64,000 nt of DNA from Bacteroidaceae bacterium (GTDB taxonomy: Bacteria; Bacteroidota; Bacteroidia; Bacteroidales; Bacteroidaceae), in contig JAEESE010000012.1 of the NCBI GenBank assembly GCA_016286165.1, positions 1 to 64,000 on the forward strand. The letters are read 5' to 3'. The position numbers and the translations under genes were made by a program. The notes beneath the pieces are model-generated. The model had not been told where the DNA came from. It was given only the letters and a program-made list of their open reading frames with translations, and ran no database searches. Every line of letters starts with the position of its first letter. The first letter of the stretch is position 1. Positions 1-8,166 of this stretch are shown piece by piece.

Positions 1-94
1 TTATATGTGTACCGCGTACACCCGATTTGTATCCCTAGAGGTTCAATTAATGATATTTAACCACTTGACTTATCTTTTCATACAATTCTTTCTC

Positions 95-102
95 TATCTT
101 TG
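95..102 (+). promoter_or_regulatory. -7 box of the first secreted-protein gene
   Basis: The octamer TATCTTTG fits the Bacteroidetes -7 consensus TAnnTTTG and lies about 50 bases before the ATG at 154. No convincing -33 TTTG was found at the usual 19-20 base spacing. Bases 7-21 just upstream form a small perfect hairpin (GTGTAC-CGC-GTACAC) without a following T run; its role is unknown. Confidence 0.55.
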
Positions 103-153
103 CGCGGTTTTTTGAGAAAGATATAACTATAAATAACTAATTACTACATTTTT

Positions 154-3100
154 ATGAAGAAATTCCTACTTCTTTTATGTGCCCTGCTGGGAACAGTGGG
201 GGCATGGGCTACGGTCACTCAGCCTACGCTGACGACAGATGCTAACAATCCTACTTATTACGTCATTCAGAATTTCCGTTCTGGTAAATATGCCAACTAC
301 GCCGGGGCATCAGTACAGCTTCAGCAAGTTACATCTGCCGATGGTGGCGCAACTTCCATTTGGTATTTCATGGCAAATGGCGACGGCGTTAGCATCGTAC
401 CTGCTACTGACCCATCTTTGAAGTTGGCTTCTCATAGCAGTGCGACTGCTGAAGGTGCTGTATGGTATCTGCCTGAGAATCCGCATAAGTCAGGGGTGTT
501 CTGCGTGAGTTTGACCAGCGGTGCTACAGCTAACTGCTGGGATGACCAGGGCGGTCACACGACAATCGGTTATTGGCAGCCTGCAGCAAACGACAATGAA
601 GGTACTTCATGGAATATCATAGAAGTACCGGTCTCAAAGGCTGAAGTTGATGCAGGAACTGTTAACCTGTCATTTGCATTAACAAAGAAAGATGTTTTGG
701 CTCGTTTGGCTCCCCTCTCTTCCCTCTCCGTTTACACATCTGCCAACATAACAGCTGTCCGTAACGCTGCAAATGAGACCGAACTGAATAATGCACTGAA
801 GGCATTCGAGGCAAATATTTCCCTCTTCTGCCGCAGCGACAAATACCTAGTCGTTGGTGAATCTGCCTGTTCCTACGTAGCATCACCAACAGGTAATGAG
901 GAAGTGATTCAGTTGGTATCCGCAGGCAGTGGTAATTTCTACCTCAAGGGTTATAAGTCGGAGAAATATGTAGGTGATGTTCAGATTAGCACTGCTATCA
1001 ATACGGATGCAACACCCACAACAGCTTTCTACTTTGAGTCTTATAATGGTTATACTGTTGTCCGTCCAAATAATACTGGTTCCTATGATGGCTATCGTTA
1101 TATCCACAATGGTGGTAGTGGCTGTGTTGGTTGGGAGGCAGCTGGAACCAATACCCAGCACACCATCCAAGAAGTAGATCCTTTCATAACAGGCATTTCG
1201 GAAGTCAACGCTAACAAGGCATACTACATCACTACCTATGATCGTGGTGCATGGATGGTTGAAAATAGCGGAACAGCCGTTACTTCAACGACTAAAGCTG
1301 GCTTTGCTCCTATGAAGGCAGATCCCAAACAGCAGTTTGCTTTCATTTCTCATGGTGGTAATTACTATCTTTACAGCGTCAGCGCTAAGAAGTTCGTCAG
1401 TAAGTCTGGAAACTACACGACCCTGACGGATGTTGCCGGTGATAACGTTACCCTCCTGACAGGCACAGGAGATACAGGCTATCCTACTGTAGTAGCTTTC
1501 CAAGACGGAACCTATCATGCAGGCATTTCTAATGGTTATAATCCTGCAGTAATTACGTTCTATAATAGCCTGACTGATGCCGGAAATAAAGCTAAAATCC
1601 TCGAAGTTGCAGACTTCGATCCGACTGAGGCCTTGGAGACATTCAACACTCAGGTAAATGTTACATACGAAGTTCGTGATGGTGAAACATTGATTGCAAG
1701 TGAAGTTGTTATGCAACCAAAGAATTCTGCCGTTTCCGTACCGGCATCGTTGCTCACCCAGACATTTGTCTATGACTATACTCCGAGTGGAACTATCGGC
1801 ACAAGCGATTGCACTATAACGGTGGCTCGTACCAATAAAGCAGGCGTGGTTGCTACCCTTGCTGGCTTGAGTAATAATAAAGCCTACACATTGGTGACAG
1901 AGCGCGGTACTTTCACGACTGATAACGGAGAGTTGGCAAATACAGCGAAGAGCGGTTCAAACTATACAATTTATAATTTCGCCATTGTCAACTATGACAA
2001 TGCCTATTATCTTTGGAGCGTTCAGGATGGTAAGTTCGTAGCAGGTAACGGAACTGCTTTGACAGATACCCCAACTGCCGTTACATTGAATGCACTTACA
2101 GGGCCTCTGTTCAAGTTCCAGAGTGGTTCTAACTATATGAACTGTAATCCTAACGGATGCAGTTTCGGTTCTTGGAGCACGACAGACGCAGGTAACTCGG
2201 TAGCCATAATCGAGGCAGCAGATTTCGATCCCACTCCTGTTATCAATGCTCTGACGAATTTGGCTTCCAGCGTAGTGGCTAATATCAAGCCCTTCTTCGA
2301 TGCTGCTGGTTCTGACTTGTTCCAACTGAAGTCTTCCGTAGCTCAGACACACAATGCCACTTATACGGCAGCTTTGACAACGTGCAGCACAGCCACTTAT
2401 GATGAGTTGTTAGCAGTCGTGAGAAATGCTGAGAACTTCAATCTTCCCCAAACGGGCAAGTTCTATCTGGTTAAGAACAACTACAATGGTAAGTATATGC
2501 GCGTAACGGCCAGCGGTACTCGTGGCACCGTCTTTGCAGACCTGACAGCGGAGGAAGCAGCCAAAGACGCATCGGCACACTTTACCTTCGTAGAAAATGC
2601 GTCTCATCTATATATGAGCACTCAAGGTGAGTATCTGAATTGGGTATATGGTAGGACTGATGGGTATGAAGGATTAACATCAACGAATTTCGACAAGTAT
2701 GTTCATTTTGCAGTTACAGCTCCTGGCGTAGGTGCATTCTCCATCGCATATGGAAATGGCGTGGACAATTATGCTAATTATTTGGGCATTGGTTTCTATG
2801 CCCTTAAGAATACGGAGACAAAAGTAGTTGCAGGTAGTCCTACAGACCAGACCCATGAAATGGCTCAGTGGACATTCGAGGAAGTGTCAACGCTGGGTAT
2901 TACGCTCAACGGTCCTATTGATGGTAGCTATTATGCAACCATCTGTCTACCATTTGATGCCACAATCACGGGCGCTTCCGCTTATACACTGACTGTCAAT
3001 AATGCTAAATCAGCATTGACCATGACAGAGGTGACAGGTGAAGTGTCGGCAGGTACTCCTATTCTGTTGAAAGGTACATCTGCTTCGGCAACAGCCACTA

Positions 3101-3459
3101 TTAGCGCTGCTTCTTCTTCAGCCATCTCTACGGAGACCGCTTTAACGGGAATTTATTTTGAAAAGGAAGTATCAGGCGACACTGATTACTTCCTTGGAAA
3201 ATATGATGATAAGGTCGGTTTCTATCATTGGACTGGTTCGAAGCTTAAGGCTAACCGTGCATATCTCGAGGCTTCTAAGATTAGTGATGCAGGAGGCAAT
3301 GTTAAGGGCTTTGCCCTCGATTTCGATTCTGTCGATGCCATCAAGTCGCTCTTCAATGGCGATGGTAATAATGTGTGGTATGACCTGAGTGGTCGTCGTG
3401 TGAACCAACCCACCCAGGGTCTCTATATCGTCAACGGCAAAAAAGTCATCGTAAAATAA
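154..3459 (+). CDS. large secreted modular protein with a Prevotella-type C-terminal tail
   Basis: This 1101-residue protein begins with a clear signal peptide (MKKFLLLLCALLGTVGAWA) and is therefore exported. Several stretches share the theme 'Y.L....GKY......', near residues 25, 228, 353, 574 and 766. They look like repeated beta-rich, ricin-like or adhesin-like modules, although I cannot assign a named family to them. The last 30 residues (NVWYDLSGRRV ... GLYIVNGKKVIVK) match the short tail seen on many secreted proteins of Prevotella and relatives, which is probably a sorting or anchoring signal. The ATG at 154 is supported by the -7 box upstream and by the signal peptide. Substrate and function are unknown; surface binding or adhesion is inference only. 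The small peptide gene starting 21 bases downstream probably shares its transcript. Confidence 0.85.
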   Translation: MKKFLLLLCALLGTVGAWATVTQPTLTTDANNPTYYVIQNFRSGKYANYAGASVQLQQVTSADGGATSIWYFMANGDGVSIVPATDPSLKLASHSSATAEGAVWYLPENPHKSGVFCVSLTSGATANCWDDQGGHTTIGYWQPAANDNEGTSWNIIEVPVSKAEVDAGTVNLSFALTKKDVLARLAPLSSLSVYTSANITAVRNAANETELNNALKAFEANISLFCRSDKYLVVGESACSYVASPTGNEEVIQLVSAGSGNFYLKGYKSEKYVGDVQISTAINTDATPTTAFYFESYNGYTVVRPNNTGSYDGYRYIHNGGSGCVGWEAAGTNTQHTIQEVDPFITGISEVNANKAYYITTYDRGAWMVENSGTAVTSTTKAGFAPMKADPKQQFAFISHGGNYYLYSVSAKKFVSKSGNYTTLTDVAGDNVTLLTGTGDTGYPTVVAFQDGTYHAGISNGYNPAVITFYNSLTDAGNKAKILEVADFDPTEALETFNTQVNVTYEVRDGETLIASEVVMQPKNSAVSVPASLLTQTFVYDYTPSGTIGTSDCTITVARTNKAGVVATLAGLSNNKAYTLVTERGTFTTDNGELANTAKSGSNYTIYNFAIVNYDNAYYLWSVQDGKFVAGNGTALTDTPTAVTLNALTGPLFKFQSGSNYMNCNPNGCSFGSWSTTDAGNSVAIIEAADFDPTPVINALTNLASSVVANIKPFFDAAGSDLFQLKSSVAQTHNATYTAALTTCSTATYDELLAVVRNAENFNLPQTGKFYLVKNNYNGKYMRVTASGTRGTVFADLTAEEAAKDASAHFTFVENASHLYMSTQGEYLNWVYGRTDGYEGLTSTNFDKYVHFAVTAPGVGAFSIAYGNGVDNYANYLGIGFYALKNTETKVVAGSPTDQTHEMAQWTFEEVSTLGITLNGPIDGSYYATICLPFDATITGASAYTLTVNNAKSALTMTEVTGEVSAGTPILLKGTSASATATISAASSSAISTETALTGIYFEKEVSGDTDYFLGKYDDKVGFYHWTGSKLKANRAYLEASKISDAGGNVKGFALDFDSVDAIKSLFNGDGNNVWYDLSGRRVNQPTQGLYIVNGKKVIVK

Positions 3460-3480
3460 TAAATGAGAATAATGACCATT

Positions 3481-3660
3481 ATGAAAAAGACATATATCAT
3501 ACCCCAAATGCAACTCATGGTAGTAGACTGTGAGTCGCTGATTGCAGATTCTGTGATTATAGGCGGTGGGACTACTGAAGACGGCGGCTGGGTTAAACAA
3601 GATGTTACCTCTACCACCCGAGACTCATACAACGTATGGGGCGACGACTGGAGCAAATGA
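3481..3660 (+). CDS. small MKKTYI-type peptide of unknown function
   Basis: This gene encodes 59 residues if the third in-frame ATG (3481) is used. The track opens at 3463, but the methionine followed by KKTYIIPQ is the form I recall in many unannotated small Bacteroidales proteins, which share an MKKxYxxP start, a variable glycine-rich middle and an acidic, tryptophan-bearing end. Here the middle is IIGGGTTEDGGW and the end is NVWGDDWSK. There is no signal peptide and no membrane segment. It lies immediately after the large secreted protein gene and before a strong terminator, so the two are likely co-transcribed. The function is not known to me; a role as a peptide precursor is only a possibility. 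Confidence 0.7.
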   Translation: MKKTYIIPQMQLMVVDCESLIADSVIIGGGTTEDGGWVKQDVTSTTRDSYNVWGDDWSK

Positions 3661-3670
3661 GATTAGTGTA

Positions 3671-3736
3671 AGAGGTGAAGACCTCTGAACGATAATGATA
3701 GCCCCGGGGACTAAGGTCCGCGGGGCTTTTTCTTTT
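3671..3736 (+). terminator. double hairpin and rho-independent terminator
   Basis: A short perfect hairpin (AGAGGT-GAAG-ACCTCT, 3671-3686) is followed by a GC-rich stem. In that stem, 3701-3711 pairs with 3715-3725 with one mismatch, and a TTTTTCTTTT run follows. This would end the transcript of the secreted protein and the small peptide. Confidence 0.85.
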
Positions 3737-4037
3737 CATTGCACGGATACTCTCATTGTTATTCGACAGCGGAAAACACGGAAAAGAACGGAAATACACG
3801 GAAACTTCTTTCGCTACAGATGACACGGATTAAACAGATTCATGTCCTCGAGTGGTAGTTCAACGTTAATGTCAATATCAATTTCTGCGTCATCTGCGAG
3901 ATCTGCGTGAGGCCAAAGTCAAGGTTCTTCAGACTCGCAAGCTCGAAGAAGCGTCGCAAGCACCGAGCAATCGTTAAGGTTGAGAGCGTTTAAAGAAAAT
4001 TAACATGGATTAGGCGGTGCGCGAGAGAATTATGTTG
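3737..4037. other. intergenic region of degenerate repeat words
   Basis: No coding potential was seen. The stretch contains loosely repeated words such as ACGGAAA..CACGGAAA, a CTGCG-ATCTGCG run near 3891-3912, and the GCGTCGCAAGC word that recurs at 4090 and 5891. Related words in the opposite orientation occur at 6025-6055 and 6227-6250. They are typical of the degenerate intergenic repeats of some Bacteroidales genomes. Confidence 0.6.
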
Positions 4038-4045
4038 TACCTTTG
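4038..4045 (+). promoter_or_regulatory. -7 box of the YjbH-like gene
   Basis: TACCTTTG is an exact match to the Bacteroidetes -7 consensus. Transcription would begin near 4052, giving a leader of about 90 bases that contains the 34-bp repeat copy at 4072-4105. Confidence 0.7.
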
Positions 4046-4071
4046 TGGACGTTGTTTAGTTGACGGCTGAC

Positions 4072-4105
4072 AGTTCTTGAAGGGTCAAGCGTCGCAAGCG
4101 CCGAG
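4072..4105 (+). repeat. 34-bp dispersed repeat, copy 1
   Basis: This copy matches 5874-5907 at 33 of 34 positions; the shared core includes GTCAAGCGTCGCAAGCGCC. It lies in the leader of the YjbH-like gene and supplies the artificial TTG start of the 4077 ORF. Confidence 0.9.
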
Positions 4106-4142
4106 TGGACAGTTTACAGTTTACGGTTTAGGATATACAAAA

Positions 4143-4895
4143 TTGGAAAAGAAGATAATAATAGCGTTTTTGATGTTGGTGGCTTGGACTGTCAAGCCAT
4201 TGGCACAGGAGTATTGTGGAACAACGGGAATGATAGCCGTTCCGACTGCTGAGACTGCGGAGGCTGGAACATTTCGCGGCGGTGCCTTCTTCCTCAACGA
4301 TCATATCACTCCAGATAAGTTGGTGTGTGAGGGCGAGAAATACAATACAGGCGGTTATTTCATAAGCATAGCACCATGGAGCTGGGTTGAACTGTCGTAT
4401 GCATGTACGCTTTTGAAGTTTCACAAGAATAAGGATGTTAATGAACCAGTGGGCTATTACAATGAAGATCGTCGCTTGAGTCTGAAACTACGTCCGCTGA
4501 AGGAAGGAAAATGGTGGCCGGCAATAGCTGTTGGTGCAGATGATATGCAACAGTTCTTTGAGAAATGGCTGGCGCAACACGGCAGTACGAATTATCAGAA
4601 TGCTTACATAGTAGCGTCTAAGCATTTTGACATTAAGGGCTATGAATTAGCTGCACACCTTGGCTACAGGTATTTTGTCAACGACATGAACAGCAACCGA
4701 CGGGGAGTCGTTGGTGGAGTTGCCTTCCGTCCCAAGTTCTATCGTGACCTGCGCGTGATGGCAGAGTGGGATGGGGCATATGTTAATGTTGGTGCCGACG
4801 TGCTCCTCTGGCGCCATCTGTACGTGCAGGCAGGCCTTACTAACGGCAAGTATTTTGTTGGCGGCCTGAGTTATCATTATACGATACATTTTTAG
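4143..4895 (+). CDS. YjbH-like outer-membrane beta-barrel protein
   Basis: The protein resembles the YjbH-domain proteins that Bacteroidales carry near polysaccharide or envelope genes. The opening YCGTTGMIAVPTAETAEAG, with its GTTG...PTA pattern, and the alternating aromatic/polar strands after it suggest a small beta-barrel. I place the start at a TTG (4143), giving MEKKIIIAFLMLVAWTVKPLAQ, a good signal peptide, and a protein of 250 residues. The track's start at 4077 is also a TTG but lies inside the dispersed 34-bp repeat, so those 22 extra residues are probably not translated. An ATG at 4173 would leave too short a signal sequence. The exact function is unknown. Confidence 0.65.
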   Translation: MEKKIIIAFLMLVAWTVKPLAQEYCGTTGMIAVPTAETAEAGTFRGGAFFLNDHITPDKLVCEGEKYNTGGYFISIAPWSWVELSYACTLLKFHKNKDVNEPVGYYNEDRRLSLKLRPLKEGKWWPAIAVGADDMQQFFEKWLAQHGSTNYQNAYIVASKHFDIKGYELAAHLGYRYFVNDMNSNRRGVVGGVAFRPKFYRDLRVMAEWDGAYVNVGADVLLWRHLYVQAGLTNGKYFVGGLSYHYTIHF

Positions 4896-5078
4896 TTAAG
4901 AGTTAATGGCCTCTCTCCCCGCAACCCGTCCTCGACTTAGGAGATAAGTCTCGGTCGTTCGGGGCCGATTGACATTCAGTCAATCGTCTGTTTCCCTCAC
5001 TACCCCTGTTAGGGAGAGGGCCTCGCTTCGCTCGAATGGGCTGTGGAAGCGCCGAGCGAAGGTTAAGGTTATTTTTTC
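4896..5078. repeat. left arm of a 3-kb-spaced inverted repeat
   Basis: Bases 5003-5061 are a perfect 59-bp inverted copy of 8003-8061. A further 15 bases (4908-4922) match 8065-8079 in inverted orientation. Between these two blocks the left arm carries about 80 extra bases (4923-5002) with two small hairpins: GACTTA/TAAGTC at 4934-4950 and GATTGA/TCAATC at 4967-4985. The right arm has only three bases at that place. No gene was seen. Confidence 0.9.
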
Positions 5079-5882
5079 ATGACAATGAAAAATTCTTTCG
5101 CGTTATTCTTCGATATTGATGGGACACTGGTGAGTTTCAGGACGCATGGGATACCGGAGTCGACGATACGGGCTTTGACACTGGCCAAGGAGAAGGGGGC
5201 GAGGGTGTTTATCGCCACGGGACGACCGCCTGTAATAATCACTAACCTGGGGGCTATAGAACATCTGATAGATGGGTATATAACCACCAACGGCGCCTTA
5301 TGCTATGTTGGGGATGAGATAGTGTGCTGTCAGCCTATTCCCAAGCAGGATGTGATGACGTGTGTGGAGGATGCCAGGGAGAAGGGGTATAGCCTCATAG
5401 TGGTGGGACGGAAGGATGTGGCGGTGATGGATGCCAAAGGGGATGTGGACCGCATATTCCGACAGATGCTGGCGGTGAAGGAGTTTGACAAGGCGGCGCC
5501 ACTGGACGTGGTGCTGCAACAGGATATCCTGCAGCTGACGCCGTTCTTCGCACAGGACTACGAGCCTGAGCTGTTGGCGCGTATGCCGCATTGTGTGTCG
5601 GGACGATGGCATCCTGAGTTCACGGATATCACTGCCAACGGCGCCGACAAGGGCAAGGGCATTCTGGCGATGGCTCAACATGAGGGGTTCGATCCCAGCC
5701 ATACCATAGCTTTCGGCGACGGCGGCAACGATACGTCCATGATCCTGCAGGCTGGTATAGGCGTGGCAATGGGCAATGCTATCGATGAACTGAAACAGCA
5801 GGCTGACTATGTCACCACATCTGTCGATGACGATGGGATACTCAATGCGTTGAAACAACTATTATTAGTTAAGAGTTCTTGA
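5079..5882 (+). CDS. HAD-IIB (Cof-type) phosphatase
   Basis: This 267-residue protein is a member of the Cof/YidA branch of haloacid dehalogenase-like hydrolases, which are cytoplasmic phosphatases acting on sugar phosphates, flavin nucleotides and similar small substrates. Motif I (FFDIDGTLVSF, with the nucleophile and acid aspartates) is at residues 9-19. The conserved TNGA follows, then a K near residue 200 and the metal-binding GDGGNDTSM near 220. Length fits the family. The exact substrate cannot be read from sequence. The last residues (VKSS and stop) are encoded by the GTTAAGAGTTCTTGA part of an intergenic repeat, so the native C terminus may have been replaced or extended by repeat insertion. 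Confidence 0.9.
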   Translation: MTMKNSFALFFDIDGTLVSFRTHGIPESTIRALTLAKEKGARVFIATGRPPVIITNLGAIEHLIDGYITTNGALCYVGDEIVCCQPIPKQDVMTCVEDAREKGYSLIVVGRKDVAVMDAKGDVDRIFRQMLAVKEFDKAAPLDVVLQQDILQLTPFFAQDYEPELLARMPHCVSGRWHPEFTDITANGADKGKGILAMAQHEGFDPSHTIAFGDGGNDTSMILQAGIGVAMGNAIDELKQQADYVTTSVDDDGILNALKQLLLVKSS

Positions 5883-5907
5883 AGTGTCAAGCGTCGCAAG
5901 CGCCGAG
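5874..5907 (+). repeat. 34-bp dispersed repeat, copy 2
   Basis: This copy matches 4072-4105 at 33 of 34 positions. Its left end supplies the last codons and the stop of the HAD phosphatase gene. Confidence 0.9.
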
Positions 5908-6398
5908 CGAAGAGTTAAGAGTTAAGTCGGCTTTGCCGACAAACGTTCACTTTAACCTTAACCTTAACGGGCAGCGGAGCTGCAGTTAATAGTTAAGAGT
6001 TAATAGTTGGAACCCTAACCTTAAATTCACGCAGATATCGCAGATACCGCAGATTTAAACAAAAACAGGAAAAACACCAGGTGAAGAGGTGGCACTTCGT
6101 GCCTTGATGCTAATTCGTCAAGAGACTGCCAGAAAGCGAGCTTTCGCAGATCTCTTTACAACTTATCATCATTCATCCTGAATCACCTCTTCATCTGGAA
6201 AAAACACCGCTGCGCTGAAAAACTTAACTCACACAGAAATCACAGAATTTAAACTTAACGTTAACCTTAACGATAACCTTGACCGATTAAGAGTTTAGAG
6301 TTCAGAGTCAGTTTATAGTTTGAGTTAGAAATTAATAGCTAAGAGTTAATAGTTAGTAGCGCTGAGCGGAGAGTTGAGAGATAGAACGCTGGCGCTAC
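5908..6398. other. repeat-filled intergenic region
   Basis: No plausible gene was seen. The region is a mosaic of AGTTAAGAGTTAATAG-like and CCTTAACCTTAAC-like words. It includes one copy (5972-5995) of a 24-bp sequence centred on the palindrome GCAGC-GGA-GCTGC that recurs exactly at 7711-7734, and CGCAGAT-type runs near 6027-6050. Confidence 0.7.
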
Positions 6399-7556
6399 TC
6401 ACAGCTGGCTTTTGTCACGACTTGGCAATTCAAGCAAAAACTCATCTACATTCAGTGGCGTGATGACTTTAAAGGTGGCTTCAGGATAGGCAGTTGTGAA
6501 AGATGCTGGGCACTTAACATTCGCTTTGTGCTCATTCCACTTGAACTCATAAGCATGGAGCATACCATCCTCATCCTCCAAAAAGTCAAGTTCCTTCTGC
6601 TGTTGAGTACGCCAAAACCATACTTGAGTAAAACGATCAATGTCGTAATATAACCGCTTCATGCGTTCGGCGATGGCATAATTCTCCCATAAAGCTCCAA
6701 CATCGTTGCGGTTCTCTACTTGAGAAAAATTGCCTATGACGGCATTACGTATGCCAAGATCCCAGAAGTATATCTTACGGCTACTCTTAAGTTCGTTTCG
6801 CAGGTTTCGACTGAAACTGCTAAGGCGGAAGATGATGTAGGACTTCTCTAGTATATCTACATAACGCTCTACAGTCTTGGAGTCTAGTCCTATTAACTGA
6901 CCGACTTCATTGTAACTCACCTGGCTACCAATTTGGAAAGCTAGCGCTTGAAGAAGCTTTACCAACTTATCAGGTTTATTGATGCCTTCAAGAGAAAGAA
7001 TGTCTCGATAGAGATAGCTGTCTGCCAGCTCTTTCAATACCACACGCTCCTGTCCAGGGGTACTGACAACTTCGGGGTAGTAACCAAAAACCATTCGATG
7101 TGGCAACAAACGCATTTCTTCTATGAGATTGGTATTGGCAACCATTTCTGCAAAGGTGACTGGGAACATGCGGAACTCTCGTTTGCGTCCTGTAAGCGGT
7201 TCATTGATTTTGCTGGCTAGCTCAAACGAACTGCTACCAGTTGCAATAACCTGAACCCCAGGCACCTGATCTGTAATCAGCTTCAAACGGAGTCCGATGT
7301 CAGCAATACGTTGTGCCTCATCCACTACTAGTATGTTGCTGTTGCCAAGAATGGTGCGGATGCGCGTGGAGGTCATTTGGCTGAAAAGAGACTGAACATC
7401 AACATCATCGCCATTTAACCACATCACATCTCTATGATCAGCCAACAATGTCGATAGCAGGGTAGATTTGCCTACTTGCCTAGCCCCCATGATGATGATG
7501 GCTTTTTGTGATCCTAGCAAAGGTCTGATAGCCTTTTCAAGAGTCCTTTTAATCAT
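6399..7556 (-). CDS. AAA ATPase with DUF4143 C-terminal domain
   Basis: This 385-residue protein belongs to the archaeal/bacterial ATPase family with an AAA_14 core and a DUF4143 tail. Walker A is GARQVGKST near residue 24 and Walker B is ILVVDEAQR near residue 75. IATGSSSFEL follows as sensor, and the C-terminal part contains the restriction-nuclease-like stretch ELDFLEDEDG...YEFKWN. The family is widespread in gut Bacteroidales, often as isolated single genes with varied copy number; its physiological role is unsettled. Two nearly identical direct repeats lie over its own promoter region (7612-7666), suggesting autoregulation. It stands alone between two repeat-filled intergenic regions. 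The length is complete and no key motif is missing. Confidence 0.92.
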   Translation of the reverse strand: MIKRTLEKAIRPLLGSQKAIIIMGARQVGKSTLLSTLLADHRDVMWLNGDDVDVQSLFSQMTSTRIRTILGNSNILVVDEAQRIADIGLRLKLITDQVPGVQVIATGSSSFELASKINEPLTGRKREFRMFPVTFAEMVANTNLIEEMRLLPHRMVFGYYPEVVSTPGQERVVLKELADSYLYRDILSLEGINKPDKLVKLLQALAFQIGSQVSYNEVGQLIGLDSKTVERYVDILEKSYIIFRLSSFSRNLRNELKSSRKIYFWDLGIRNAVIGNFSQVENRNDVGALWENYAIAERMKRLYYDIDRFTQVWFWRTQQQKELDFLEDEDGMLHAYEFKWNEHKANVKCPASFTTAYPEATFKVITPLNVDEFLLELPSRDKSQL

Positions 7557-7579
7557 TATTTCTAACTTTTATTGCGGTG

Positions 7580-7587
7580 CAAAGGTA
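7580..7587 (-). promoter_or_regulatory. -7 box of the DUF4143 ATPase gene
   Basis: On the minus strand this reads TACCTTTG. A TTGG lies 19 bases upstream of it as a near-consensus -33 element, within the edge of the direct repeats. The leader to the ATG at 7556 is short, under 20 bases. Confidence 0.75.
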
Positions 7588-7611
7588 GGTAAACCATACG
7601 TGAAATCCAAG

Positions 7612-7666
7612 AATATTATAAGAAATTTGGATTTAAATCCGAAAATATTATAAGAAATTTGGATTT
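7612..7666. repeat. 23-bp direct repeats upstream of the ATPase gene
   Basis: Two identical 23-bp units (7612-7634 and 7644-7666, period 32) contain AATATTATAAGAAATTTGG. They start about 24 bases upstream of the -7 box of the ATPase gene. Spacing of about three helical turns and position at the promoter suggest paired binding sites for a regulator. Confidence 0.85.
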
Positions 7667-8002
7667 TATATGTATTTATGTCTAAATAAGTGGGGAGTGG
7701 GGGAGAGGGTCAGCGGAGCTGCAGTTAATAGTTACATAATGGCAAAGAAACTACCAAAAGAAAATGCAAAAACGTTATCTTGAAACTACGTTTTTTATAG
7801 AAAACGTTATTTTAAAAGCACGTTTTTATATAAACCTTGACCTTAACCTTAACCTTAATTGAAGGAACTGCGTTCCGGTGAGAGCTGCTTTCCAGCGGTT
7901 AGGGGTTAGAGCCCTTCGGGCGGTTAGGGGTTAGTTGCAACTTTAATCTTTAATCCTTAATCTTTAATCTTTATAAACCTTAACGTTGACCTTAACCTTA
8001 AA
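7667..8002. other. intergenic repeats with a twice-repeated AACGTT unit
   Basis: No gene was seen. Bases 7768-7800 and 7801-7832 are imperfect tandem copies of a unit that begins AAAACGTTAT and ends ACGTTTTT, so each is also partly self-complementary. The exact 24-bp copy of 5972-5995 is at 7711-7734. The rest is CCTTAACCTTAA-type and AGGGGTTAG-type words. Confidence 0.7.
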
Positions 8003-8100
8003 CTTCGCTCGGCGCTTCCACAGCCCATTCGAGCGAAGCGAGGCCCTCTCCCTAACAGGGGAGAGCGGGGAGAGAGGCCCTTAACTACTAACTCTTAACT
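8003..8100. repeat. right arm of the inverted repeat
   Basis: Bases 8003-8061 are the perfect 59-bp inverted partner of 5003-5061, and 8065-8079 pairs with 4908-4922. They are followed by tandem TTAACTCTTAACTA words up to the end of the GH2 gene. Confidence 0.9.
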
Positions 8101-8166
8101 ATTAACTCTTAACTATTAACTCTTAACTCTTAACTATTAATTCTTAACTCTTAACTCTTCTTTAAA

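Noticed and set aside
4077-4142. Upstream TTG start of the YjbH-like protein
   Set aside because: These codons come from a dispersed intergenic repeat; the signal peptide starts only at 4143.
4896-8100. Composite transposon flanked by insertion sequences
   Set aside because: The inverted arms are non-coding and no transposase ORF is inside or beside them.
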